Shown here piece by piece: positions 37,284-46,260 of a DNA stretch of 64,000 bases; the stretch's first letter is position 1; each line of letters starts with the position of its first letter. The DNA comes from Microvirga flocculans ATCC BAA-817. Its GTDB lineage: Bacteria; Pseudomonadota; Alphaproteobacteria; Rhizobiales; Beijerinckiaceae. Below the pieces are notes generated by a model. It searched no databases. It was not told the origin of the DNA and was given only the letters and a program-made list of their open reading frames with translations. The position numbers and the translations under genes were made by a program. The DNA is taken from the NCBI RefSeq assembly GCF_000518665.1, contig NZ_JAEA01000007.1, positions 186,001-250,000 on the forward strand, in the 5' to 3' direction.

Positions 37284-38357
37284 ATGTTGACCAAACGCGC
37301 CAGCCTGAAGCTGGCTACGGCTCTCGCCGCTCTCATGGTCGTCGGCACGGCGCAGGCCGCCGAGAAGCTGCGGCTTCTGACCTGGGCCGATTACGTTCCG
37401 AAAGACGTGATGGAGCAGTTCACGAAGGAGACCGGCATCGAAGTCGAGGTCACTCTTTCGAACAACGAGGAAATGATCTCCAAGCTGCGTGCGACGCAGG
37501 GAGCAGGCTTCGATCTCGTCCAGCCGAGCCAGGACCGCATCGCCGGCCCGCAGGCCGAATTCGGCATCTACAAGCCGCTCGATCTCTCCAAGATCAAGTC
37601 CGACCTCTTCATCGCCTCCATGCTGGAAGCGACCAAGAAGAACACCACTGTGGAAGGCAAGGTCTACGGCGTTCCCCATATCTGGGGCACGGACGGCCTG
37701 ATCGTGAACACGAAGGCCGCCCCCAAGGTCGCCGACTACAACGACCTCTGCGACGCCGCTCTCGCCGGCAAGACCAGCTTCCGCGCCAAGCGCCCGGCGC
37801 TGATCGCCTTCGCTTTCGCCAACGGCATGGATCCTTTCGCGTCCTATAAGGACCCGAAGGCCTACGCCGCCATGATGGACAAGGTCGGCGCCAAGCTCGC
37901 CGAGTGCAAGAAGACCGTGAAGTTCTTCTGGGACGGCAAGGATCAGCTTCTCAACGCCCTGCGCTCCGGCGAAGTCGTCGCGGCCATGGCCTGGGATACG
38001 GGCGGCTGGAAGCTCAATTCCGAGAATGCGGACATCAAGTTCATTGCGCCGAAGTCGGGCGCTCTGGGCTGGGTCGACACCTTCGCGATTCCCGCCAAGG
38101 GCCGCAATGACGATGCCGCCTACAAGTGGATCAACTTCAACATGAAGCCCGAGATCGCCGCGAAGGTTGCTGCCTCCGCCGGCAACTTCACGGCCTCGAA
38201 CGGTGCCGACAAGCTCATGCAGGGCAAGCTGAAGGACCAGTTCGCCGAGAGCTTCCCGAAGGCCGCCATCGACAACATCAAGTGGTACCCGGCGGTCCCG
38301 GCCGGCATCGAGGAGATCGAGGGCAAGGTCCTCGACCGTCTCAAGGCCGGTTCGTAA
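37284..38357 (+). CDS. Polyamine-type ABC transporter substrate-binding protein (PotD-like)
   Basis: 357 aa with a signal peptide ending at AQA (about residue 24). The N-lobe LRLLTWADYVPKDVMEQFTKETGIEVEV and the AAMAWDTGGWKLN and KFIAPKSGALGWVDTFAIP segments match the spermidine/putrescine-binding family. The ATG at 37284 has GGAGGA upstream. First gene of binding protein, ATPase, permease, permease. The ligand may be a polyamine or a related cation; the binding residues were not checked one by one. Confidence 0.9.
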   Translation: MLTKRASLKLATALAALMVVGTAQAAEKLRLLTWADYVPKDVMEQFTKETGIEVEVTLSNNEEMISKLRATQGAGFDLVQPSQDRIAGPQAEFGIYKPLDLSKIKSDLFIASMLEATKKNTTVEGKVYGVPHIWGTDGLIVNTKAAPKVADYNDLCDAALAGKTSFRAKRPALIAFAFANGMDPFASYKDPKAYAAMMDKVGAKLAECKKTVKFFWDGKDQLLNALRSGEVVAAMAWDTGGWKLNSENADIKFIAPKSGALGWVDTFAIPAKGRNDDAAYKWINFNMKPEIAAKVAASAGNFTASNGADKLMQGKLKDQFAESFPKAAIDNIKWYPAVPAGIEEIEGKVLDRLKAGS

Positions 38358-38378
38358 GAACCCTTCCTGTAGCATCAT

Positions 38379-38409
38379 CATCCCCCGGCTTGCCCGGGGG
38401 ATGACTTTT
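38379..38409 (+). terminator. Intercistronic terminator-like palindrome
   Basis: A 10-bp stem CATCCCCCGG/CCGGGGGATG around a short loop, then ACTTTTTG. It lies between the binding-protein and ATPase genes and probably lowers downstream expression. It resembles dispersed palindromes of rhizobial genomes. Confidence 0.6.
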
Positions 38410-38424
38410 TGCGTTGCACCGCTC

Positions 38425-39510
38425 ATGGCACATTCCACCGATCTCGATCTCGTCAACGTCATCAAGCGCTTCGGCTCGCATGCAGCCGTGAATGACGTCA
38501 GCTTCAGCGTCGCGCCCGGCGAGTTCTTTTCGATCCTCGGCCCTTCCGGCTGCGGCAAGACCACCCTCATGCGCATGATCGCCGGGTTCGAACACCCGAC
38601 ATCGGGCGACATCCGCATCCGTGGCCAGTCGATGATCGGCGTGCCCGCCAACAAGCGCCCCGTGAACATGGTGTTCCAGAGCCTCGCGCTTTTCCCCATG
38701 ATGAGCGTCGGCGAGAACGTGGCCTATGGGCTGACCTGCCGCGGCGTTTCCCGCGCGGAGGCCGAGGAACGCGCCAACCGCATGCTGGAGCGCGTCGGCC
38801 TCAAAGACTTCGGCGAGCGCCGCGTGACGGCGCTGTCGGGCGGTCAGCGGCAGCGCGTGGCCATTGCCCGCTGCCTCGTGCTGGAGCCCACCCTCGTGCT
38901 GCTCGACGAGCCGCTCGGCGCGCTCGACCTGAAGCTGCGCGAGCACATGAAGATCGAGCTCAAGCAGCTTCAGAGCACTTTCAATACAACCTTCGCGTAC
39001 ATCACCCACGACCAGTCCGAAGCGCTTGTCATGTCCGATCGCATCGCCGTGATGAACCAGGGCCGGTTCGAGCAGGTGGGAAGCCCGCGCGAGCTGTATC
39101 ACAACCCGGCGACGCCCTTCGTCGCGAGCTTCGTCGGCGAGACCAACAAGTGGCAGGGCGAGGCGTCTGCTGCCTCCAACGGCTCCGTGTCCGTGCGCCT
39201 GCCCTCGGGCACCGTGCTTCAGGGCCAGGGCAAGGAGGCGAACAAGACGTCGCTCGCCTTCGTGCGCCCCGAGGCGATTGCGCTGGCGCAGGATGCCTCG
39301 GCCCTGGGCGCCCTGGCGAACCGCTTCGAAGGCCGCGTCTCGGCGGTTCTGTTCGATGGCGCCAATTCCAGCCTGCTGATCGACACAGTCGGCTTCGAAC
39401 AACCTGTCCGCGCCGTGCTGCCGCAGGCCGGTCCGCTCGCGGGCATCGAGGTCGGTGCTCCCGTTCATCTCGGCTGGACGGCGGATGCGATGAAGGTCTT
39501 CGCCGCATGA
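38425..39510 (+). CDS. Polyamine-type ABC transporter ATP-binding protein (PotA-like)
   Basis: 361 aa. Walker A GPSGCGKTT, signature LSGGQRQRVAIARC, Walker B LVLLDEPLGALDLKLR, switch ITHDQSEA, and a TOBE domain from about residue 275. The ATG at 38425 is preferred because the upstream in-frame ATG at 38401 lies in the palindrome, although no strong RBS is visible. The stop codon overlaps the next start (ATGA). Confidence 0.93.
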   Translation: MAHSTDLDLVNVIKRFGSHAAVNDVSFSVAPGEFFSILGPSGCGKTTLMRMIAGFEHPTSGDIRIRGQSMIGVPANKRPVNMVFQSLALFPMMSVGENVAYGLTCRGVSRAEAEERANRMLERVGLKDFGERRVTALSGGQRQRVAIARCLVLEPTLVLLDEPLGALDLKLREHMKIELKQLQSTFNTTFAYITHDQSEALVMSDRIAVMNQGRFEQVGSPRELYHNPATPFVASFVGETNKWQGEASAASNGSVSVRLPSGTVLQGQGKEANKTSLAFVRPEAIALAQDASALGALANRFEGRVSAVLFDGANSSLLIDTVGFEQPVRAVLPQAGPLAGIEVGAPVHLGWTADAMKVFAA

Positions 39511-40376
39511 TGACGAAATCGGCGCAACGCCTCACGCTCTTCCTGCTGCTCGCGCCCGCCATCCTGTGGCTCGGCCTTCTCATCGTGCTCCCGCACGTGG
39601 AGATCCTCGTCCTCTCCTTCAGCGAGAGGGTGGCGCCGCGGGTCTATGCCTTCGGCTTCGGCAATTACCTCGAATTCTTCACCGAGCCGCTCTACTGGCG
39701 CACCTTCGCGCGCACGGCGGGCATGTCGATCCTGGTCACGGCGCTGACACTCGTGCTCGCCTTTCCCATCGCGCTCTACATCGCACGAGTGGCGCAAGGC
39801 CGCCTGAAGGCGATGCTGCTTCTGCTGTGCCTTCTGCCTTTCTGGGTTTCGGAACTCGTTCGCACCCTTGGCTGGATGATGATCCTACGCGAGACGGGCG
39901 TGCTGTCCTACGTTCTGCAGGCCACGGGCCTCACCGCGGAGCGGGTCGAGTTTCTCTACAACGACGGCGCGGTAATCCTCGGTCTCGTCTATGGCGGCCT
40001 GCTCTTCATGATCGTGCCGCTCGCCAATGCGCTCGAGAGCCTCGAGCCTGCGGTCGTCGAGGCAGGGTTCGATCTCGGTGGCAGCCGCTGGACCGTGCTG
40101 CGCCGGATCGTCATCCCGCACGCCATGCCGGGCATCGTCGCAGGCTCGATCATCGTGTTCATGCTCACCGTCGGCAATTTCGCGACGCCGGTGCTGCTGG
40201 GCGGCAAGAACGGCCTGTGGTTCACCGAGCAGATCTACGCGCAGTTCATCACGCGCTTCAACTGGCCTCAGGGCGCGGCCTTCGGCATGCTGCTCCTGCT
40301 GCTTTCCTCCGCCATCGTGTGGCTGGGCCTGCGCCTGACGGGCCAGAGCCTCGGCACCACCTTGAAGCAGGCTTGA
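39507..40376 (+). CDS. Polyamine-type ABC transporter permease (PotB-like)
   Basis: 289 aa with six predicted membrane helices, the first at LTLFLLLAPAILWLGLLIVLP. It contains CLLPFWVSELVRTLGWM and the EAA loop VEAGFDLGGSRWTVLRRIVIP. Translationally coupled to the ATPase gene by a 4-base overlap; the second permease follows after 5 bases. Confidence 0.92.
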   Translation: MMTKSAQRLTLFLLLAPAILWLGLLIVLPHVEILVLSFSERVAPRVYAFGFGNYLEFFTEPLYWRTFARTAGMSILVTALTLVLAFPIALYIARVAQGRLKAMLLLLCLLPFWVSELVRTLGWMMILRETGVLSYVLQATGLTAERVEFLYNDGAVILGLVYGGLLFMIVPLANALESLEPAVVEAGFDLGGSRWTVLRRIVIPHAMPGIVAGSIIVFMLTVGNFATPVLLGGKNGLWFTEQIYAQFITRFNWPQGAAFGMLLLLLSSAIVWLGLRLTGQSLGTTLKQA

Positions 40377-40381
40377 AGACC

Positions 40382-41221
40382 ATGAACCGTCCGTCGTTCG
40401 CCTGGAAACTCTACATCGCGGCGTTCTATCTCTTCCTGTTCGCGCCGCTTCTGATCGTGGCGATCTTCGCCTTCAATGCGAGCCCGTTCCCGTCGCCGCC
40501 CTGGCGCGGGTTCACGCTCGAATGGTTCACCGGCTCGGGAAGCGTCTTCGGCAAGCCCGGCATCCTGATGGATCCGATCTGGCTCGACAGTATCGGAAAC
40601 AGCTTCAAGGTGGCGGTGCCGGTTGCCTTGCTCGCCGTACTCATCGGCACGGTCAACGCCTGGGTCCTGGAGCGCGCGGAGTTCCCCGGCAAGACCGTGC
40701 TCGCCATGATGATGCTCTGGCCCCTCGTCATTCCCGGCGTGGTGCTCGGCATCTCGATCCTCGCCTTCTTCTCGCGCGTCGCGAATGGACTCGAGGATTG
40801 GCTTCAGACCGATCTCGACATGCTACGCCCCGGCCTGCCGCTGGTGGTGCTCGGGCAGCTCTCGTTCATCCTCACCATCGCGACGCTCATCATCGCGGCG
40901 CGCCTGCGCAAGTTCGACCGCTCCCTTGAGGAGGCCGCCTTCGATCTCGGCGCCAGCCGCGCGCGGGTGCTGCGCACCGTCACGCTGCCTTTCTTAAGCC
41001 CGGCGCTCATCGGCGCGGGACTCGTGGCGCTGCTCATGTCGTTCGAGAACTTCAACACGACGCTGATGCTCGTCGGTTCGGACGCGCCGTTGCCGATCAC
41101 CATGTACGGCCAGATGCGTGAGGGCGCGACGCCGGCGATCAACGCCGTGAGTCTTCTGCTGATGCTGGGCGTCGGCGGAATCGCGAGCGTCTTCGCGCTG
41201 ACCTCGAAGGCGGGACGCTGA
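40382..41221 (+). CDS. Polyamine-type ABC transporter permease (PotC-like)
   Basis: 279 aa with six predicted helices (first: LYIAAFYLFLFAPLLIVAIFAF). The PotC-like periplasmic segment is SPPWRGFTLEWFTG, and the EAA loop is EEAAFDLGASRARVLRTVTLP. Last gene of the four-gene importer. A large palindromic intergenic repeat follows. Confidence 0.92.
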   Translation: MNRPSFAWKLYIAAFYLFLFAPLLIVAIFAFNASPFPSPPWRGFTLEWFTGSGSVFGKPGILMDPIWLDSIGNSFKVAVPVALLAVLIGTVNAWVLERAEFPGKTVLAMMMLWPLVIPGVVLGISILAFFSRVANGLEDWLQTDLDMLRPGLPLVVLGQLSFILTIATLIIAARLRKFDRSLEEAAFDLGASRARVLRTVTLPFLSPALIGAGLVALLMSFENFNTTLMLVGSDAPLPITMYGQMREGATPAINAVSLLLMLGVGGIASVFALTSKAGR

Positions 41222-41281
41222 AACTCCTGTCCTTCCAGCCTCGGGCTTGCCTGGGACCTGTCTTCATCCGGCTCTGGAACC

Positions 41282-41386
41282 CTCCTCCCCCTTGTGGGGA
41301 GGAGATGGAGGTGGGGGTGCCAGCGCCGAACTTTGATAGGCACTCGCTCACACCCCCACCCTGGCCATCCCCACGAGAGGGAGGAG
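41282..41386. repeat. Complex palindromic intergenic repeat
   Basis: The outer arms CTCCTCCC (41282-41289) and GGGAGGAG (41379-41386), and inner arms GGTGGGGGTG (41310-41319) and CACCCCCACC (41351-41360), nest to form a long hairpin. The left side also folds on itself (CTCCTCCCC/GGGGAGGAG). This looks like a dispersed non-coding repeat unit. Confidence 0.65.
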
Positions 41387-41488
41387 ATCAGGTTGAGTCA
41401 TTTCTAGCTTTGGGGATATCAAAAAAATCGGCCATGACGTCGAGGTCACGGCCGATACTGCAAGCTTTTGCTTTGAAGCGTCTTTTCA

Positions 41489-41513
41489 CACAAAACCGAT
41501 CTTCGGTTTTGTG
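41489..41513. terminator. Hairpin at the end of the dipeptide operon
   Basis: An 11-bp perfect stem CACAAAACCGA/TCGGTTTTGTG with a 3-base loop, just past the dipeptidase stop (minus strand). T-runs are short, so termination is only likely. Confidence 0.5.
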
Positions 41514-41530
41514 CCCGCTGCTTTAGAGCC

Positions 41531-42598
41531 TCACTGCCCCCAGGTGCGCTCCAGAACGTTCACCCAGTTCTCGTAGCAGAGCTTGCGCAGGGTCGCTTCG
41601 TCATAGCCGTGCTTGCGCATTGCCTCGACGAGACGCGGCAGGCCGCGCACGTCGCCGATCTCGGCGGGGATCGTCGCACCGTCGAAATCGGAGCCGAAAC
41701 CGACGCCATCGACGCCCACATGCTCGATCAGGTGATCCATGTGGCGGATCATCTCCTCCAGCGGCGTGTCGTCGTTGCGCTGGCCGTCGGGCCTGATGAA
41801 GGAGGTGGCGAAGTTCACGCCGACCATGCCGCGGCTTTCGCGGATCGCGGCGAGCTGCTTGTCCGTCAGGTTGCGCGAATGCGGGCTGATCGCATAGGCG
41901 TTCGAGTGCGTGGCGACGAGCGGCGCGTCTGAGAGCCGCGCGACATCCCAGAAGCCCTTCTCGTTCAGGTGCGAAAGATCGATCATGATCTTGAGCCGGT
42001 TGCAGGCGCGCACCAGCTCCATGCCGCGCTCCGTCAGGCCGGGGCCCGTATCGGGCGTCGAGGGATAGCGGAACGGCACGCCGTGGCCGAAGATGTTCGG
42101 CCGGCTCCAGACCGGACCGATGGAGCGCAGACCGCTCCCGTAGAGCACGTCGAGCATGTGCAGATCGGGGTCGATGCCCTCGGCGCCCTCGATGTGCAGG
42201 ATGGCTGCGAGCTTGCCGGTATCGATGCAGTCTCGGATATCGGCGGCGGTCCGGCAGATCTTCACCTCGCCCTTCGAGGCCCGCTCGATGCGGATCAGAA
42301 GGGCGGCCATGTGCACCGTGACCTGCTGGCTGGTGGCCAGGGGCAGGGGGGCGGGAAGGGGCACATCGTATTGCGGATGCGTCATGAGCGCATCCACATC
42401 CACGCCCGTGCTTTCGGAGGGCACGTAGACGGCGAAGAAGCCGCCGACGAAGCCGCCCTGCTTCATGCGCGGCCAGTCCAGATGACCGATATTGTCGCCC
42501 TCCAGGAATGCCTGCTCCGGCGGGAGCTTGCCGCGCATGAGGCGCAACAGAACGTCGTTATGGCCATCGAAGACGGGCATCAATGAAGAGCGGGACAT
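41531..42598 (-). CDS. Membrane-dipeptidase family (M19) dipeptidase
   Basis: 355 aa, canonical zinc dipeptidase. The binuclear metal ligands are all visible: His13 and Asp15 (FDGHNDVLLRL), Glu137 (LHIEGAEG), His210 (DLSHLN), His231 (ATHSNAYA) and Asp304 (GSDFDG). No signal peptide, so it probably hydrolyses imported dipeptides, perhaps with D-residues, in the cytosol. It follows the ATPase gene of the dipeptide importer by 35 bases and is the last gene of that operon. The contrast with the ligand-poor M19 protein at 29006 is informative. Confidence 0.94.
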   Translation of the reverse strand: MSRSSLMPVFDGHNDVLLRLMRGKLPPEQAFLEGDNIGHLDWPRMKQGGFVGGFFAVYVPSESTGVDVDALMTHPQYDVPLPAPLPLATSQQVTVHMAALLIRIERASKGEVKICRTAADIRDCIDTGKLAAILHIEGAEGIDPDLHMLDVLYGSGLRSIGPVWSRPNIFGHGVPFRYPSTPDTGPGLTERGMELVRACNRLKIMIDLSHLNEKGFWDVARLSDAPLVATHSNAYAISPHSRNLTDKQLAAIRESRGMVGVNFATSFIRPDGQRNDDTPLEEMIRHMDHLIEHVGVDGVGFGSDFDGATIPAEIGDVRGLPRLVEAMRKHGYDEATLRKLCYENWVNVLERTWGQ

Positions 42599-42633
42599 CT
42601 TTTCACATCAAGCAGTTGGAAGGTGGAAGGCAC

Positions 42634-43413
<780 letters not shown>

Positions 43414-43429
43414 CGTTTCTCCCCCCGGC

Positions 43430-44266
43430 TCACAGGGCCCAGGACGGGTCGCGGTTCAGGGTGGGGAGCGGACGAACGTCGTTCGCCAGCGTCGGCAGGC
43501 AGCGCATCAGCCCTTGCGTATAGGGGTGCTGCGCCTCGCGGAGGTTCTTCGCCTCAAGCTCCTCGACCACGCGCCCCGCATACATCACGAGCACACGGTC
43601 GCAGAAGGAGGAAACGAGCTTCAGGTCGTGCGAGATGAAGATGAGCCCCATGCCGCGCTCCGATACGAGCTCGTCGAGGATGCGCAGCACCTCCATCGAG
43701 ACCGTGACGTCCAGCGCCGAGGTTGGCTCGTCGGCGATGAGCAGGTCGGGCTCGGTCACGAGCATCATCGCGATCATGGCGCGCTGTCCCATGCCGCCCG
43801 AGACTTCGTGCGGATAGAGCGAGAAGACTCGTCCGGGATCGCGCATCTTCACGGCCTCCAGCATGGCCAGCGCCTTGTCGCGGGCCTCATTGCGGCCGGC
43901 TTTGGCATGGGCCTGATAGGCCTCGATGATCTGCTCGCCGATGGTCATGACCGGGTTCAGCGAGTATTTCGGGTCCTGCATCACCATGCTGATGCGCCCG
44001 CCGCGAAGGTGGCGGAGCGTGCGCTTCGATGCCGTGAGCAGATCGATTCCGTCGAAGGCGAGCCGCTTGGCCGTCACCTCGCCGGGAGGCGGCGTGAGGC
44101 CGAGGATGGCGCGGCCCGTCTGCGACTTGCCGGAGCCCGACTCGCCCACGATGCCGAGGCGTTCGCGGCCGAGCTGGAAGGATACGCCGCGCACCGCTTC
44201 CACGGTGCCTGTGCGCAGGTGAAAACGGACGCGGAGGTCTTCGACGTCGAGAAGCGGCTTCGTCAT
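43430..44266 (-). CDS. Peptide ABC transporter ATP-binding protein (DppD-like)
   Basis: 278 aa. Walker A GESGSGKSQ, signature VSGGMGQRAMIAM, Walker B LLIADEPTSALDVTV, switch FISHDL. Note Gln in place of Thr/Ser at the end of Walker A (GKSQT), a common variant in this family. It overlaps the DppC-like permease gene by 4 bases. Confidence 0.92.
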   Translation of the reverse strand: MTKPLLDVEDLRVRFHLRTGTVEAVRGVSFQLGRERLGIVGESGSGKSQTGRAILGLTPPPGEVTAKRLAFDGIDLLTASKRTLRHLRGGRISMVMQDPKYSLNPVMTIGEQIIEAYQAHAKAGRNEARDKALAMLEAVKMRDPGRVFSLYPHEVSGGMGQRAMIAMMLVTEPDLLIADEPTSALDVTVSMEVLRILDELVSERGMGLIFISHDLKLVSSFCDRVLVMYAGRVVEELEAKNLREAQHPYTQGLMRCLPTLANDVRPLPTLNRDPSWAL

Positions 44267-45195
44267 TTTGCGGCCTTCGGATCGAGAACGTCACGCAGGC
44301 CGTCGCCCAGCAGGTTGAAGCCGAGGCTCACCACGAAGATGGCCAGGCCCGGCATGGCGGCGACCCACCATTGGTCGATGAGGTAGTTGCGGCCGGTGGC
44401 GACCATGGCGCCCCATTCGGGCATCGGCGGCTGCGCGCCGAGACCCAGGAAGCCGAGGCCCGCGGCCGTCAGGATGATGCCGGCCATGTCGAGCGTCACG
44501 CGCACGATCAGCGAGGAAACGCAGAGCGGGACCACATGGCCGAGGATGATGCGCGGCGTCGAAGCGCCCTGAAGCCTCACCGCCGCGATGAAATCGCTGT
44601 TGCGGATCATCAACGTTTCGGCGCGGGCGATGCGCGCGTAAGGCGGCCACGAGGTGATCGCGATGGCGATGATCGCGTTCTCGATGCCCGGACCCAGGGC
44701 CGCCACGAAGGCAAGCGCCAGGACGAGGCGCGGGAAGGCGAGGAAGATGTCGGTGACGCGCATGAGCACCGTATCGACCCAACCGCCGAGATAGCCGGAA
44801 ACCGTGCCGACCAGAAGCCCGATGGGCGTTGCGATCAAAGCGACGAGCACCACCACGAAGAGGGTGATCCGCGAGCCGTGAACCAAACGGGAGAAGATGT
44901 CCCGCGCCTGGTCGTCCGTGCCGAGCCAGAAGGTCTCGCTCGGCGGCAGGAGGCGCTGCGTCCTCAGATCGCCGCCCGCCACGGGCGAGTAGGGCGCGAT
45001 GACGTCGGCGAAGATCGCCATCAGGATCAGGAGGATGACGACGCCAAGGCCCACCACGGCGAGCGGATTCTTCGTGAAGGACCGCCAGCCGAGATAGAAG
45101 CGGCCGAGGCGGGCCTGCCAGCGGGAATGGGGTTCTGCGGAAAGCAGCCAGGCGCGAAGGCCTGTGGGTTGTTCAGCAAGAGGGGCGCCGGCCAT
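44263..45195 (-). CDS. Peptide ABC transporter permease (DppC-like)
   Basis: 310 aa, six predicted membrane helices, with the N-terminal OppC_N region (WRSFTKNPLAVVGLGVVILLILMAIFADVIAPY) and the family's LGTDDQARDIFSRLVHGSRI. The EAA-like loop is AVRLQGASTPRIILGHVVP. It shares one base with the end of the DppB-like gene (TGATG). Confidence 0.93.
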   Translation of the reverse strand: MAGAPLAEQPTGLRAWLLSAEPHSRWQARLGRFYLGWRSFTKNPLAVVGLGVVILLILMAIFADVIAPYSPVAGGDLRTQRLLPPSETFWLGTDDQARDIFSRLVHGSRITLFVVVLVALIATPIGLLVGTVSGYLGGWVDTVLMRVTDIFLAFPRLVLALAFVAALGPGIENAIIAIAITSWPPYARIARAETLMIRNSDFIAAVRLQGASTPRIILGHVVPLCVSSLIVRVTLDMAGIILTAAGLGFLGLGAQPPMPEWGAMVATGRNYLIDQWWVAAMPGLAIFVVSLGFNLLGDGLRDVLDPKAAK

Positions 45196-46253
45196 CAGCG
45201 GGTCCTCGGATCAAGCAAGCGGTAGAGCAGGTCGGAGACGAGGTTGAGCAGCACGAAGACGGCCCCGATCACGAGGGTTCCGCCAAGCACCGCGTTCATG
45301 TCCGCGTTCTGCAGGGAATTGGTGATGTACTGGCCTAAGCCCGGCCATGCGAAAACCGTTTCGGTCAGCACGGAGCCTTCGAGCAGGTTGGCATAGGACA
45401 GGGCGATCACCGTGACGAGGGGGACGGCCGCGTTGCGCAGGGCATGACGCCAGATCACGCGGAACTCGGAGAGGCCTTTCACCCGCGCCGCGATCACGTA
45501 TTCCTGCGCCAGCTCGTTGAGCATGAAGGAGCGCGTCATGCGGCTGATATAGGCGAGCGAGAAATAGCCGAGCAGGCAGGCGGGCAGGATGACGTGGGAA
45601 ACCGCATCCCAGAACGCATCCCATTGCCCCTGCATGGCGGTGTCGAGGAGCACGATGCCCGTGACCGGCGTGTAGAGATAGGAATAGGTCACGTCGATGC
45701 GGCCCGGTCCTGCGACCCAGCCGAGCTTGGCGTAGAACAGGAGGAGGCCCATGAGGCCGAGCCAGAAGATCGGCACGGAATAACCGACGAGGCCGAGAAC
45801 GCGCACGAACTGGTCGATCAGCGTGCCGCGCTTCACGGCGGCGAGAACGCCGAGCGGAATGCCGAACAGGACGCCGATGAGGGTACCGAGCGTCGCGAGT
45901 TCGAGCGTCGCGGGAAAGACGTTGGCGATATCCGTCATCACCGGATTCGTGGTGAGAACGGAATTGCCGAAATCGCCGGTGGCCGCCTTCTTCACATAGA
46001 TCACGAACTGCTCGATCAGCGGACGATCGAGGCCGAGTTCCGTCCGGACGCGCTCATACACCTGGGGGGGCGCGCGATCGCCGACGATGGCGATGACAGG
46101 ATCGATCGGCACGACGCGGCCGATGAAGAAGGTGACGGCCACGAGGCCGAGGAGTGTCGTCATTAGGACGATGACGAACTGGGCGGCTTTTTTAAGGAAG
46201 GAGCGGAGGGCACTTGCGTGCCCTCCGCCCTCTGTCATGACTGCTGAGGTCAT
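45195..46253 (-). CDS. Peptide ABC transporter permease (DppB-like)
   Basis: 352 aa, six predicted membrane helices. It has the family N-terminal segment VVPIDPVIAIVGDRAPPQVYERVRTELGLDRPL, SVPIFWLGLMGLLLFYAKLGWV, and the EAA-like loop AARVKGLSEFRVIWRHALRNA. The N-terminus carries a roughly 20-residue cytoplasmic extension. It starts 7 bases after the binding-protein stop. Confidence 0.93.
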   Translation of the reverse strand: MTSAVMTEGGGHASALRSFLKKAAQFVIVLMTTLLGLVAVTFFIGRVVPIDPVIAIVGDRAPPQVYERVRTELGLDRPLIEQFVIYVKKAATGDFGNSVLTTNPVMTDIANVFPATLELATLGTLIGVLFGIPLGVLAAVKRGTLIDQFVRVLGLVGYSVPIFWLGLMGLLLFYAKLGWVAGPGRIDVTYSYLYTPVTGIVLLDTAMQGQWDAFWDAVSHVILPACLLGYFSLAYISRMTRSFMLNELAQEYVIAARVKGLSEFRVIWRHALRNAAVPLVTVIALSYANLLEGSVLTETVFAWPGLGQYITNSLQNADMNAVLGGTLVIGAVFVLLNLVSDLLYRLLDPRTR

Positions 46254-46260
46254 CGAGATG

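Larger units (their letters stand above)
41222..41530. other. Intergenic region made of palindromic repeats
   Basis: 309 bases with no gene. It holds a 105-base complex inverted repeat (41282-41386), an ATCGGCC...GGCCGAT symmetry around 41427-41456, and an 11-bp hairpin (41489-41513). It separates two convergent operons. Confidence 0.6.
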
